Source of the DNA: Bacteriovoracaceae bacterium
GTDB taxonomy: Bacteria > Bdellovibrionota > Bacteriovoracia > Bacteriovoracales > Bacteriovoracaceae
Length of the DNA: 64,000 nucleotides
Assembly: GCA_023954635.1 (NCBI GenBank)
Contig: JAGSHI010000001.1
Location: 62,001 to 126,000, forward strand
Direction: 5' to 3'
The position numbers and the translations under genes are program-made. This document shows, in pieces, positions 1 through 8,572 of this stretch. How positions within the stretch are numbered: position 1 is the stretch's first letter; the number at the start of each line of letters is the position of its first letter. The notes beneath the pieces are model-generated. The model did not search any database. It was not told the origin of the DNA and saw only the letters and a program-made list of their open reading frames with translations.

Positions 1-195
1 AACGATCTTATTGTTGAAACACATGAGAAAAACCGAGGAATGACCTCTATTATTATTAGTCACGATATAAAAGCAACTTTAGAGATTTCCGACTTTATTG
101 CTTTTTTGGATCGTGGTAGCATTGTTGAGTACTTACCAGTTTCAGAATTTAAAAAATCGACGAACCCAATAGTTCAAGAGTTTTTAAATCTGTAA
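1..195 (+). CDS. MlaF-like ABC transporter ATPase (3' end only)
   Basis: Only the last 64 codons are in the window; the gene begins upstream. The visible part holds the switch-histidine motif (IIISHDIKATLEISD) followed by FIAFLDRGSIVE, typical of the end of an ABC ATPase, and a tail ending NPIVQEFLNL that resembles MlaF-type ATPases (family knowledge). It would power an MCE-type lipid transporter at the inner membrane. The next gene encodes an MCE/MlaD protein 41 nt downstream on the same strand, which is the usual mlaF-mlaD order and supports the call. Walker A and the signature motif lie outside the window, so the assignment rests on the C-terminus and the neighbour. Confidence 0.75.
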   Translation, partial: NDLIVETHEKNRGMTSIIISHDIKATLEISDFIAFLDRGSIVEYLPVSEFKKSTNPIVQEFLNL

Positions 196-236
196 TCATG
201 GATGAATAAATATTTGGGCAAGGAAGTCTGAACTAA

Positions 237-1616
237 ATGACTGAGTTTAAAGTTGGCTTGATGGCATTAGCTACCATGGCCGCCATCGTTTTTATGTCTT
301 TCAAAATAACATCTAACCAATCTGGTTTTGGTGATTATGTTGAATACAAAACCATCGTTAAAGATGCCTCTGGGATCTTTCCTAAAACTCCAATTAAAGT
401 TGCTGGTATTAATGCTGGTCGAATTAAGAAAATTGAACTGATCGGAAACAACGCTTTAATTACCTTTGAAGTATTAGAGAAAGTAAAAATTTCTACTGAC
501 TCAAAACTTCGAATCAAGACAGTAGGGTTTTTAGGAGACAAATTCTTAGAAATTCAAATAGGTAAGAGTGATAAAAGGCTAGAGTCAGGTGGAAGTATCG
601 TGGCCCTCGAGGGAGCTGGTCTCGAAACAATTATGAAAGATGCATCTGAAGTTGTTAAAGATGTTAAAGAAATGATCTCTTCTCTTAAAAATACTTTAGC
701 TCCTGTTGATTCAACACCTCCAATAAAGAAAATTTTAAACAACGTTGAAAAACTAACGGCCGATGCAAAAGACTTTATTGGAAAAATGAAAACAGTTGTT
801 GTTGATAATGATAAAAGAATCAATGACATGATTGTGAACTTTGAAAAAGTTTCAAAAAATCTTGCTAAACATACTGATGATCAAAACAAAGAGTCTGCCA
901 TCTCAGACTTAAAAAATATTTTATCAAATGCTAAAAAAGCTTCTGATGACTTAAGGCAAATTATTGCAGACATTAAGGCGGGAAAAGGAACAGTAGGTCA
1001 ATTCTTAGCTGATGACGGAATTGCTGATGAAGTTAAAGAAACTCTTTCTGGAGTTCAGAAACTAGTTAATAAAGTTGACTCAATTAGAACAGAACTTGCG
1101 GTCTTCACTGGGGCCAATACAGAATACGGTGCAGAGTCTTCAGCCCATTTAAAAATATTCCCATCACCTGAAAGGTTTTACCTACTTGGTCTAACGACTA
1201 GTGAGTTTGGTCCAGAGTCTGAGAATATAACTACGACATCCGTAAACGGTGGTGCCGAAACCATTACTATTAACAAAGAAAAGAAAAAGGACCAATGGAG
1301 ATTTGATGTTCAGTTAGGAAGAAAAATCCATAATTGGTCATTTAGGGGAGGCTTGATAGAGTCTTCTGGTGGGCTAGGACTTGATTATCATTTAGAGTCT
1401 TGGACTCAGCGCTTCAGTTTCGATATTTTTGATTATAGTGACGCTAGAGAATACGGAGTGAATTTTAGAATTAGTACACAAATTCAAATGTGGAACGTAT
1501 TATATGGAAAATTAGCAGGTGAAGACTTGTTGGAAGATAACCGAAGTGCCACCATTAGTGCCGGGCTTCGATTTAATGATGAAGACCTTAAAGGCCTGAT
1601 AGGCTTTTTCTTTTAA
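237..1616 (+). CDS. MCE/MlaD-family protein with barrel-like C-terminus
   Basis: This is the membrane-anchored MCE subunit of an Mla-like phospholipid or hydrophobic-molecule transporter. One N-terminal transmembrane helix spans about residues 6-24. The MCE domain follows at about 35-118 (VKDASGIFPKTPIKVAGINAG, then VGFLGDKFLEIQIG). A long helical stretch runs from about 125 to 290. The last 160 residues are rich in alternating polar and aromatic beta-strand patterns and end in an aromatic run (GLIGFFF), as outer-membrane barrels do. At 459 aa it is far longer than classical MlaD (about 180 aa). An AAGGAAG Shine-Dalgarno at 220-226 supports the ATG. It follows the MlaF-like ATPase and precedes a GYF_2 membrane protein by 5 nt, so the three probably form one operon. 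The barrel reading is inference from strand pattern. Confidence 0.85.
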   Translation: MTEFKVGLMALATMAAIVFMSFKITSNQSGFGDYVEYKTIVKDASGIFPKTPIKVAGINAGRIKKIELIGNNALITFEVLEKVKISTDSKLRIKTVGFLGDKFLEIQIGKSDKRLESGGSIVALEGAGLETIMKDASEVVKDVKEMISSLKNTLAPVDSTPPIKKILNNVEKLTADAKDFIGKMKTVVVDNDKRINDMIVNFEKVSKNLAKHTDDQNKESAISDLKNILSNAKKASDDLRQIIADIKAGKGTVGQFLADDGIADEVKETLSGVQKLVNKVDSIRTELAVFTGANTEYGAESSAHLKIFPSPERFYLLGLTTSEFGPESENITTTSVNGGAETITINKEKKKDQWRFDVQLGRKIHNWSFRGGLIESSGGLGLDYHLESWTQRFSFDIFDYSDAREYGVNFRISTQIQMWNVLYGKLAGEDLLEDNRSATISAGLRFNDEDLKGLIGFFF

Positions 1617-1621
1617 AGATT

Positions 1622-3820
1622 ATGAGCGAAGAAAACGAAAAAATTTGGCTAATAAGAACTAGGAATAAACAAATTCTAGGTCCAGTTAGTAAAAAGAAAA
1701 TTCTAGAGTTCGTAGAGAGAAACTCTCTTCAGCCAAACGATGAGATTAGTCGTGGTAATGGTTATTGGTTTCTTATAAAAGAACAGGATCTTCTAGATAA
1801 ATATGTTTTTGGAGATGTTCCTCAAGAATTTAATCCAATTACAGAGGCTCCTTCAGTTGTCGTAACTCAAGACAAGCCTGGAAATACTTCTTCTTTTAAT
1901 CCTTCAAAACCAAATCTTGGAAGAAGAAAGGCCGATACAAATGAAAAAATTCCAGAGTCTGGAGAATTAGATTATCCAAAAGTGGATGATGGTTCAACTC
2001 AGTTACCTGAAGACGAGCCGGCGGATAATACTCAAATGATTCAAATTCCAGTCAAAGAAAAGTCTCAAAAGGTTCAACCAGTGGCCTTTGATGATTCTCC
2101 TAGCAATAATTCCGATGGAAAAGTTCCAGAGGGAGATGATCTTGATTATCCTGATATCGGGGGAGATACATCTGAGGGAAAGGATGATGCCGATTTAGAG
2201 TCGGCTGAAAAAAAAAAACTAGCTCCTAATGTTTCAATTGTTGAAGAGAGTGTAGTTCCTCCTTCTGAGAGAACAGCAAACGCAAATATAAATCGAATAG
2301 AAATTCCACAGGCAAAGAAATTAGATAATGTTGTTGATGACTATGATGAGGATTCTGATGTGAATCCAATTCATAGATCTAGAAATGACCGTTATTTGTA
2401 TATTTTGTTGGTTTTAGTCTTAACGATACTCTTTGCAGTTATCTACTATTACAAAAAAATTCTTCATAAACCTCTTCCACTAATTGGCTCGATCGTATCA
2501 TCAGCACAGGCCCAAACTTTACGGCCAGCTGATCAGAAAAAAAAAAGTACATCGGGATTTGAGGTTTTAGAAATAGATGGACTGCTATTTGATCCCATTA
2601 TAGATGTTCATGGATTTAGATTGAAGGCGACTTCTTCCTCTGCTCCAGAAAGCTGTAATGATCTAGACAAATTTGGTGTAAAGCTCCATTTAATAATTCA
2701 ACATCAAAACTTAAGTAAAGACTGGAAGAACTTTAAGGATAAGTGTTCATTTAGAATTTCTGGTGAGCTTGGAGCACTAATTGAATATAATGATCTTAAA
2801 AAAAAGAATCTAGAAATCAAAGATTATTTGAAGCCATATAAAATCAAGAAGAAAAAAGTAAATAAAATTAAAAGAATGGAAAAACTTAGCTCTCATGAAT
2901 TTAGTGAGAAAAGCTTTTCTGGAATTTTTATAAAGATAATGAATGAAGACTTTAAACTAAAAGCTCATGAAAGGTTAGACCTCCTAAATAGTTATTTGGA
3001 GAAGGTAAAAAAGAGTGAAAATGTTTATGCTGTTTTAACAAGATTAATGATTGCTCTTGAATGGGGAAATATTTCTTGGGCAAAAAGAGAAATTAAGAAT
3101 TTAATTCATCTTGATCCCATCAGGTATATTTATTCAATTCAAAGGATTAGAGTTCCTAAAAGTGCTCCAGAAAAAAGTGAGGAGATTCAACCTCTCATTG
3201 ATTCCCTAAAGAAGATTGTAAATAAAGCCTACGCTGAAAAATTACTTCAAAAAGAAGTTCGAATTATGGTCGCGAACTTCTCCTTATTTATTGATGGAAA
3301 AGAGATAAGGACCCTTGTCGATAAGACAGAAGCTAATTGGTCTTTATTAGAATTGCGAAGTTTATCTGTCGAGGGAAGGAGAGGAAGAGAGTATTTTGAA
3401 TTTTGGTACTCCGCGCTCAGAGGAAGAACGACCTCAAATGAGATAAGAAATTATTTTAAGAGAAGTTTGAATACAAATGTGATTAGAGAAATGTCAGATC
3501 ATGCATTGTGGGTCTTTTCAGAATATTTGCCAAATGATTTAGAAGAACGAAAGGAAATTATTAAAAGAGCTGTTGAACTCGGAAATCGAAGCGACCCATA
3601 TGAAAATTTAACAGCATTAAGGCTCATAACTTATGAACCTTTAAAAAAAGAAATTGTTAAAAAGGTTGGGTGGATGAAAGGGGCCCGTTTTAATGTAAAG
3701 AGGAAACTTTTTCGGAAGTCATTAGAAACAGGTAGGGCAATCTCTTTCAATATTTACAATTTACTTCTCCTAGGTGATAAAGACGAAGAACTTCTTTGGT
3801 GGTTAGTACTTCAGTCATGA
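1622..3820 (+). CDS. GYF_2 (DUF4339) domain single-pass membrane protein
   Basis: This is a 732-aa protein of unknown function. The N-terminal 60 residues form a GYF_2 module (IWLIRTRNKQILGPVSK, then NGYWFLI), a small domain thought to bind proline-rich peptides. An acidic, Pro/Ser-rich low-complexity linker runs to about residue 250. One transmembrane helix lies near 259-277. A basic, helical C-terminal region of about 450 residues follows, with no motif I recognise. The topology suggests a cytoplasmic GYF domain and a periplasmic C-terminus. It starts 5 nt after the MCE gene and its stop overlaps the next start (ATGA), so it is probably co-transcribed with the Mla-like genes. A link to lipid transport is only guilt by association. 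Confidence 0.6.
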   Translation: MSEENEKIWLIRTRNKQILGPVSKKKILEFVERNSLQPNDEISRGNGYWFLIKEQDLLDKYVFGDVPQEFNPITEAPSVVVTQDKPGNTSSFNPSKPNLGRRKADTNEKIPESGELDYPKVDDGSTQLPEDEPADNTQMIQIPVKEKSQKVQPVAFDDSPSNNSDGKVPEGDDLDYPDIGGDTSEGKDDADLESAEKKKLAPNVSIVEESVVPPSERTANANINRIEIPQAKKLDNVVDDYDEDSDVNPIHRSRNDRYLYILLVLVLTILFAVIYYYKKILHKPLPLIGSIVSSAQAQTLRPADQKKKSTSGFEVLEIDGLLFDPIIDVHGFRLKATSSSAPESCNDLDKFGVKLHLIIQHQNLSKDWKNFKDKCSFRISGELGALIEYNDLKKKNLEIKDYLKPYKIKKKKVNKIKRMEKLSSHEFSEKSFSGIFIKIMNEDFKLKAHERLDLLNSYLEKVKKSENVYAVLTRLMIALEWGNISWAKREIKNLIHLDPIRYIYSIQRIRVPKSAPEKSEEIQPLIDSLKKIVNKAYAEKLLQKEVRIMVANFSLFIDGKEIRTLVDKTEANWSLLELRSLSVEGRRGREYFEFWYSALRGRTTSNEIRNYFKRSLNTNVIREMSDHALWVFSEYLPNDLEERKEIIKRAVELGNRSDPYENLTALRLITYEPLKKEIVKKVGWMKGARFNVKRKLFRKSLETGRAISFNIYNLLLLGDKDEELLWWLVLQS

Positions 3821-4413
3821 AAATTGAAACAAAAATGTATATTTATCCTACAGATACCGTATGGGGAATTGGCACAAGTATTTTTGATGAATGGGGCCCT
3901 TCTCTCGTTGCGAAAGCTAAAAATACTTCAAATGATAAACCTCTTTCAATTTTATTTTCAGACCTGAACTCTTTAAAGGAGTTCTTTGATATTCCTTCAA
4001 CATTAAGTGACACATGGCTCACACGGTTATTCAATTTAGAATCTACCCTTGGACTTCCATCAGAGTGGTCAAAAGGAAAAATTCCAAATCAGGTTTTTCA
4101 AAATAAGCCCCATATATGTGTAAGATTATTAGATCATCCTGAAATTGCTTCATTACTAATAAAAGTTGAGGCTCCGATCCTTTCGACAAGTGTAAACCGA
4201 ACTGGAGAACCGCCTGCTTTGACATATGAAGAAGCAAATAATTTCAAAGAAAAACATTGTCCTAAAGCGACTATCATTTCTCAAGGAACTATTAAAACTT
4301 CTGGAAATAGCTCGACAATGATTTTAATTAATAAAGACCTTTCATTTAATCTCCTAAGAGAAGGTAATAAAATAAATGAAATCAAAGATCTCCTTCAGTT
4401 ACTCTCAGCCTGA
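3817..4413 (+). CDS. YrdC/Sua5-domain protein (threonylcarbamoyl-AMP synthase type)
   Basis: YrdC/Sua5 proteins make threonylcarbamoyl-AMP from threonine, bicarbonate and ATP for the t6A37 tRNA modification. The family fold is visible from the N-terminus: YIYPTDTVWGIG, the basic patch AKNTSNDKPLSILFSD, and near the C-terminus APILSTSVNRTGEPPAL with the conserved S-x-N-xSG-like stretch. At 198 aa it is a stand-alone YrdC domain without the Sua5 extension. I prefer the ATG at 3817, which overlaps the upstream TGA as ATGA, over an in-frame codon at 3796 inside the preceding gene. It overlaps the following methylase gene by 38 nt. Co-location of two tRNA-modification-type genes fits the call. Some family members are not essential t6A enzymes, so the exact role is less sure than the family. 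Confidence 0.8.
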   Translation: MKIETKMYIYPTDTVWGIGTSIFDEWGPSLVAKAKNTSNDKPLSILFSDLNSLKEFFDIPSTLSDTWLTRLFNLESTLGLPSEWSKGKIPNQVFQNKPHICVRLLDHPEIASLLIKVEAPILSTSVNRTGEPPALTYEEANNFKEKHCPKATIISQGTIKTSGNSSTMILINKDLSFNLLREGNKINEIKDLLQLLSA

Positions 4414-4981
4414 CGAGTATCATTTTTCTGAAGATTCAATATTCTTAGTTAACCAAGTCATTTCTGACTCAAGCGAAGACGAATTCAACTCTGTTGTTGA
4501 TATAGGTGCTGGATGTGGAATTGTTGGTCTTGAATTTATAAATAAATTTGAAGGTACTGTGAAAAACCTTACCTTACTTGAACCTCAGTCCGTTTATATC
4601 TCTCATTTAAATAAAAATATTCAGAATCATTTGTCTGATACAAAAGTCAAAATCCGAAATGAGAAAATCCAAGATATCAAACTCAATGTTGACCTCATCC
4701 TCTGTAATCCTCCTTATTATGATTCTGGAAAGGGAAGAATTCCTGAAAACTTAGTCGTGAAAAAATCTAAGTTTTCTGAAGAGTTAAGTCCGAGAGACCT
4801 TATCAAAGGGGTTGAAAAGATCTTAAGTCCTGGAGGTAGGGCCTATATTCTTTTGGGTAAAAATAAAGAGCAGACACATTTAGAGTCAGAATATGAATCT
4901 AAAAGTCTCGAAAAGAAAATTATTTCAAGTGAGCCTTATTTAGTTCTTAGGTTTATTAAGTTGCACGAACAAGGAAGTTAG
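4376..4981 (+). CDS. TrmN6-like adenine-N6 methyltransferase
   Basis: This is a 201-aa SAM-dependent methyltransferase of the MTS/small-domain type. SAM motif I is VVDIGAGCGIVGLEF (about residues 40-55), and motif IV is the NPPY tetrad (DLILCNPPYYDSGKGR), which marks enzymes methylating a planar amino nitrogen. Family knowledge places such proteins near TrmN6 (YfiC), which makes m6A37 in tRNA-Val. The N-terminal segment YSQPDEYHFSEDSIFLVN resembles the QPxxGYRFxxDSxLL motif of that family. It overlaps the yrdC-type gene by 38 nt and converges with the DUF721 gene, overlapping its 3' end by 42 nt. The substrate (tRNA or rRNA) cannot be settled from sequence alone. Confidence 0.75.
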   Translation: MKSKISFSYSQPDEYHFSEDSIFLVNQVISDSSEDEFNSVVDIGAGCGIVGLEFINKFEGTVKNLTLLEPQSVYISHLNKNIQNHLSDTKVKIRNEKIQDIKLNVDLILCNPPYYDSGKGRIPENLVVKKSKFSEELSPRDLIKGVEKILSPGGRAYILLGKNKEQTHLESEYESKSLEKKIISSEPYLVLRFIKLHEQGS

Positions 4982-5482
4982 ACTTTTTTTCATATCATCA
5001 TCATCGACTTCATTGAACATTTGCTCGGCTTCTTTTAAGAGCTTTTGGTCTACAGGAGAGAATTTATGTGTCATCTCTTCAACTGTTTCTGTTTTTCGTT
5101 TGAGTGGCTCTTTTACAGACATTTGTTCTCTAAAGTGCCTCGGGTTTGTTTGGAACATAATTTTTTTAATCTTTCCATTCAAACTTGGGAATCGAGAGAT
5201 TATCTTCTGAATAAGAACTTGTTCCAAAAAGCTTAACTGTTGGCTGAAAGCAGAGTGGTCGCTTAATACTGTTAAAACTTTCTTTGAGTTTCTAAGAGGA
5301 ACAGTATGAGCAGATAATCTAGGCCCTACAATTTCTTCCCATTCTCTAATCAAAGTTAAAAAATCGAAAGTATCAGAAGTGTACTTAGATTTTTTTTTGT
5401 TTGGTGAATATGTTGATTCAGCTTTAACATCTGAAAACTGATTATCTTTTAGCAGTGAAGAAAGCGTCTTAAATTTACTCAT
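4940..5482 (-). CDS. DUF721/DciA-like protein
   Basis: This 180-aa protein carries the DUF721 core at about residues 45-110: REWEEIVGPRLSAHTVPLRN, then KKVLTVLSDHSAFSQQLSFLE. In many bacteria this domain is DciA, the ancestral loader of the replicative helicase DnaB. Before the core lies a Lys/Ser-rich flexible segment, and after it an acidic and basic helical tail (about 130-180). The gene converges with the TrmN6-like gene and overlaps its last 42 nt. It is divergent from lptE across a 123-nt gap. No dnaC-type loader is visible in the window, which is compatible with a DciA role, but the family also contains members of unknown function. Confidence 0.65.
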   Translation of the reverse strand: MSKFKTLSSLLKDNQFSDVKAESTYSPNKKKSKYTSDTFDFLTLIREWEEIVGPRLSAHTVPLRNSKKVLTVLSDHSAFSQQLSFLEQVLIQKIISRFPSLNGKIKKIMFQTNPRHFREQMSVKEPLKRKTETVEEMTHKFSPVDQKLLKEAEQMFNEVDDDDMKKSLTSLFVQLNKPKN

Positions 5483-5605
5483 AACTCCTTTATGCCTAAC
5501 AATCTTGGAACTGAAAAGTAGCCTATTTTATGCTGAGTGCGTCTAGTACCTGTTTTTAGGTCTATCGGCTTTTGTTTATATGGTCTTATTGAGGTATAAA
5601 AAAGT

Positions 5606-6271
5606 ATGTCTAAAATAATTCAAATATTCGTACTTTGCCTTTTTCTAAGCTCTTGTAGTGGTTATCAGGTTAAAAATAGCGAAAATCCACTTTCTATATA
5701 TGGAATTAACTCACTTGCTATCCCTGTTTTTATTAACCATACACCGATCTCTAAAGTTTCAGGTCCTTTAACTGATGAGATCAAATCTCTTATGATGAGT
5801 TATATGGACCTTGGTGTTCAGTCTGAATACACTCATAAGAGTGATGCTGTACTGTTAGGGATAATCGAAAGCCCAAGACACCTCAAGGACACTTCTAAGG
5901 TTACAGCGACAAAGTTCACCACTGGTGATATCGCAAACTCAATTGGGACTCGAAATGAATTTTTTATACCTTCGAGGAATCAGATCGATCTAAGACTTAG
6001 GTTGATTCTCATTAAATCACCCAATAAGTTAGATCTAGAAGTCGCAAAAGGTAAGTTTGGAAAATATCTTCATGGTCACCCTCGAGTTATTTTTCAGGAA
6101 AGCCTAGATGTATCTGCAGCGTTTACGAGAGAGATCTCAGGGAATTTAGGTCCAGATAGTGGAGGAGTTGTTAACTTCACAAAGAATAAAAGGTCTCAAC
6201 AAGAGGCCATTAAGGCAGCATCTAAAACGGTTGCGACAACGTTTAAGCAAGAGGTATTAGATGCATTCTAA
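5606..6271 (+). CDS. lptE: LptE-like LPS-assembly lipoprotein
   Basis: LptE plugs the LptD barrel and helps place LPS in the outer leaflet of the outer membrane. The 221-aa product starts with a lipoprotein signal (MSKIIQIFVLCLFLSSC; the lipobox cysteine is residue 17) and continues SGYQV, as LptE proteins often do. Next comes an alpha/beta region with INSLAIPVFINHT and GPLTDEIKSLMM. This family is poorly conserved, so context matters: the next gene is holA with its start overlapping this stop, and lptE-holA is the classic order in Proteobacteria. A basic patch near the C-terminus (KNKRSQQEAIKAASKTV) is consistent with LPS contact but is not diagnostic. Confidence 0.75.
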   Translation: MSKIIQIFVLCLFLSSCSGYQVKNSENPLSIYGINSLAIPVFINHTPISKVSGPLTDEIKSLMMSYMDLGVQSEYTHKSDAVLLGIIESPRHLKDTSKVTATKFTTGDIANSIGTRNEFFIPSRNQIDLRLRLILIKSPNKLDLEVAKGKFGKYLHGHPRVIFQESLDVSAAFTREISGNLGPDSGGVVNFTKNKRSQQEAIKAASKTVATTFKQEVLDAF

Positions 6272-7205
6272 GTGGTTCCCTTGGGAGTTTTTTAGAAATA
6301 ATCCTAGTGTCATCGATTTTTCTCTCAAAGGTGTTCATGCTGTTTCAGTGTTTGATCCTTTCATCGAGAGTTTAGTAAATCACAAATTAAAAAAAGCTGG
6401 AGAGTTTAAGATAGCCTTAGGTTCAGAGGTCGATAGCTCCTGGATAGAATCTAAGCTCTCTACAATGGATCTCTTTTCCATGGGGGATAATGACTCTTGG
6501 CTTATCCTTAGACCTGAAGATATGTCCAAACCGCTTTTGGAACGTTTTATTAAAGGTGAAATTACAATTGATGACCGAATTTTTGTTATGGTTTTTTCTA
6601 GTGATAATAAAATCTTTGATGAGATGGCAAAATCAAATCATATAAATACGTTGAAAATGGAAGTGCCAAGGTTTTGGGAACAAGGGAAATTGTTAACCTT
6701 TTTAGGTAATGAGATGGGAGTTCAGCTGAACTCTGAAATCCAAAATTACCTACTCTCTGCTATCCCTAATACGACACAAGATTTTGTACATGCAATTCGA
6801 ACTCTTAGGCTTGAAACTCAAGGCTCCTCTCTAACTTTAGAAAAAGTTAAATATCTAATTTCTGAGTCGAGGCTTGATCAGTTCGCACTCGCCTCTGAGT
6901 TTGGTAAGAGAAATAGGAAACAATTTTTTAAAACTTTAACTCGGCTAGAGATGGATTTTGACTCACTCAGAAGTTTATTTGGATTCATGCAAGGCCATCT
7001 CGCAAAAATCTTAGACCCTGGATATATACAGAAAAAATCTAGAGCAAGTAAATATGACAAAGAAATAGAAATGCATTCTAAACTCTGGAAACAAGATGAG
7101 CTTGTTTCAGATATTCATCAATTCTCAGAGTTGGAATTATTAGCGAAGCAAAAGAATCCGCTCCTCAAAAATAAAATTAGAGAAATCTATTTGGGCCAAT
7201 ACTAA
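6261..7205 (+). CDS. holA: DNA polymerase III delta subunit (clamp loader)
   Basis: The delta subunit opens the beta sliding clamp as part of the clamp-loader complex. The 314-aa product is of usual length and has a helical C-terminal collar region resembling HolA (FFKTLTRLEMDFDSLRSLFGFMQ, trimmed). As in other delta subunits there is no functional P-loop. The assignment is strengthened by the order lptE-holA-rpsT, with rpsT encoded just downstream on the opposite strand, a common arrangement in Proteobacteria. The ATG at 6261 overlaps the lptE stop by 11 nt. The gene ends at a hairpin shared with rpsT. Confidence 0.75.
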   Translation: MHSKWFPWEFFRNNPSVIDFSLKGVHAVSVFDPFIESLVNHKLKKAGEFKIALGSEVDSSWIESKLSTMDLFSMGDNDSWLILRPEDMSKPLLERFIKGEITIDDRIFVMVFSSDNKIFDEMAKSNHINTLKMEVPRFWEQGKLLTFLGNEMGVQLNSEIQNYLLSAIPNTTQDFVHAIRTLRLETQGSSLTLEKVKYLISESRLDQFALASEFGKRNRKQFFKTLTRLEMDFDSLRSLFGFMQGHLAKILDPGYIQKKSRASKYDKEIEMHSKLWKQDELVSDIHQFSELELLAKQKNPLLKNKIREIYLGQY

Positions 7206-7206
7206 A

Positions 7207-7230
7207 AAGCCCCTCTAGAAAGAGGGGCTT
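7207..7230 (-). terminator. Rho-independent terminator of rpsT, shared with holA
   Basis: There is a perfect 10-bp stem (AAGCCCCTCT at 7207-7216, loop AGAA, AGAGGGGCTT at 7221-7230). Read on the minus strand it is followed by a T tract, so it best terminates rpsT. On the plus strand it follows the holA stop but lacks a strong U run. Confidence 0.8.
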
Positions 7231-7254
7231 AGATAGTTATCATTTAAATAAAAT

Positions 7255-7515
7255 TTAAAGTTTTGTAATTTGTGAAGTAAGTCTTGAAGTTGTTCTTGCT
7301 GCGGTATTATTTTTGATAATTCCTTTCTTAGCAAGTCTTGCAAGGTAACTTTGAACAAGTGGAAGTGTTTTTAGAGCATCTTCTTTTTTACTTTCTAATA
7401 TAGAAGTTCTAATTGCTTTTAAAACAGTCTTAGTTCTCGTTTTAAGAGACCTATTTAACTCTGTTCTTCTTTCTGTTTGTCTTACTCTTTTTTTAGCTGA
7501 TTTATGATGTGGCAC
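7255..7515 (-). CDS. rpsT: 30S ribosomal protein S20
   Basis: S20 binds 16S rRNA in the body of the small subunit. The sequence begins PHHKSAKKRVRQTERRTELN and continues as the basic helical bundle typical of the family (KTRTKTVLKAIR, then AARTTSRLTSQI). Length is 86 aa, which is usual. I choose the GTG at 7515 because a GAGGAG Shine-Dalgarno sits 6 nt upstream; a TTG two codons earlier abuts the ribosome site and is unlikely. It converges with holA and ends at a strong hairpin. The upstream gap (7516-7693) separates it from the divergent hbd gene. Confidence 0.93.
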   Translation of the reverse strand: MPHHKSAKKRVRQTERRTELNRSLKTRTKTVLKAIRTSILESKKEDALKTLPLVQSYLARLAKKGIIKNNTAARTTSRLTSQITKL

Positions 7516-7693
7516 GGCCAACTCCTCTAAACATTTAACTTTTTAGCAACTGATGCAATACAGCTTGTCTATTTTTGAATCAACTTTTTAATTCAAATCG
7601 GGGGGGTTGGCAAGGTTTTATTTGATAAGGCTTGGCGCTCTAGGTATATTCCTCAGTGATTAATAAGGTGAATTTAAAGGAAAAAGGTCTAAT

Positions 7694-8554
7694 ATGTACG
7701 AAATTCGAACTATTGGAATTGTTGGCGCAGGGCAAATGGGAAGAGGGATTGCACAGGTTGCTGCTCAAAGTGGCTTTGAAACTCTTATATTTGATGCAAG
7801 TACTGAAAATCTCGAGCATGGAATAGAGTTTATTAAATCTCAACTGGAAAGAGGCCTTGGTAAAGGGAAATGGGATCAGTCCCATGTAGATGACGCACTT
7901 GCTAAGTTAAAGAAAGCTCATCACCTTCAAGATTTTAAAAACTGTGATCTGATCATTGAAGCCGCCACAGAAAATAAAAAGATTAAATTTGAAATTTTTA
8001 AGCAACTTGATGAGGTAGCAGGCCCAAAGACAATTCTTGCTACTAATACATCTTCTATATCAATCACCGAAATTGCTGCTGCAACAGCTAGACCTGAGAA
8101 AGTTGCTGGAATGCACTTTATGAACCCCGTTCCTGTAATGAAGCTAGTTGAAGGAATTCGTGGACTTGAAACCGAAGAGGCCGTTTTTGATGCCGTAGAA
8201 GCTGTAGCTGTAAAAATGGGGAAAACATTCATTAAGGCTAACGATGTGGCCGGCTTTGCTGTGAATAGAATCCTCATGCCAATGATAAATGAAGCTGTTT
8301 ATACTTTGTATGAAGGTGTGGCCTCTGTCTCAGATATCGATACAGCTATGAAGTTAGGATGTAATCAGCCCATGGGTCCACTCGAATTAGCAGACTTTAT
8401 AGGACTTGATACATGCCTTGCGATTATGAATGTTCTTCACGAAGGACTTGGCGATACTAAATACAGAGCTTGCCCTCTCCTCAAAAAATACGTTCTTGCT
8501 GGAAGGTATGGAAGGAAGTCTGGTAAGGGATTTTACGATTACTCAAAAAAATAA
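7694..8554 (+). CDS. hbd: 3-hydroxybutyryl-CoA dehydrogenase
   Basis: The enzyme interconverts acetoacetyl-CoA and 3-hydroxybutyryl-CoA with NAD(P)H in the cytoplasm. The Rossmann dinucleotide motif is [14 protein letters not shown] near residues 7-20. The family signature [13 protein letters not shown] and the catalytic-histidine segment [15 protein letters not shown] follow, and the C-terminal dimer domain contains GYKFYDY-like [10 protein letters not shown]. Length (286 aa) is standard for the short, single-domain form. A good Shine-Dalgarno (AAAGGAAAAAGG) precedes the ATG. An acyl-CoA dehydrogenase gene follows after 18 nt, so the pair fits a butanoate or short-chain beta-oxidation step, with the thiolase encoded 3 kb downstream. 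Confidence 0.92.
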   Translation: MYEIRTIGIVGAGQMGRGIAQVAAQSGFETLIFDASTENLEHGIEFIKSQLERGLGKGKWDQSHVDDALAKLKKAHHLQDFKNCDLIIEAATENKKIKFEIFKQLDEVAGPKTILATNTSSISITEIAAATARPEKVAGMHFMNPVPVMKLVEGIRGLETEEAVFDAVEAVAVKMGKTFIKANDVAGFAVNRILMPMINEAVYTLYEGVASVSDIDTAMKLGCNQPMGPLELADFIGLDTCLAIMNVLHEGLGDTKYRACPLLKKYVLAGRYGRKSGKGFYDYSKK

Positions 8555-8572
8555 GTTAATAGGACAAATAAT

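Noticed and set aside
7600-7606. Run of G upstream of hbd
   Set aside because: A single 7-nt run in an intergenic gap, without repeats or a nearby contingency-type frame, is not enough for phase variation.
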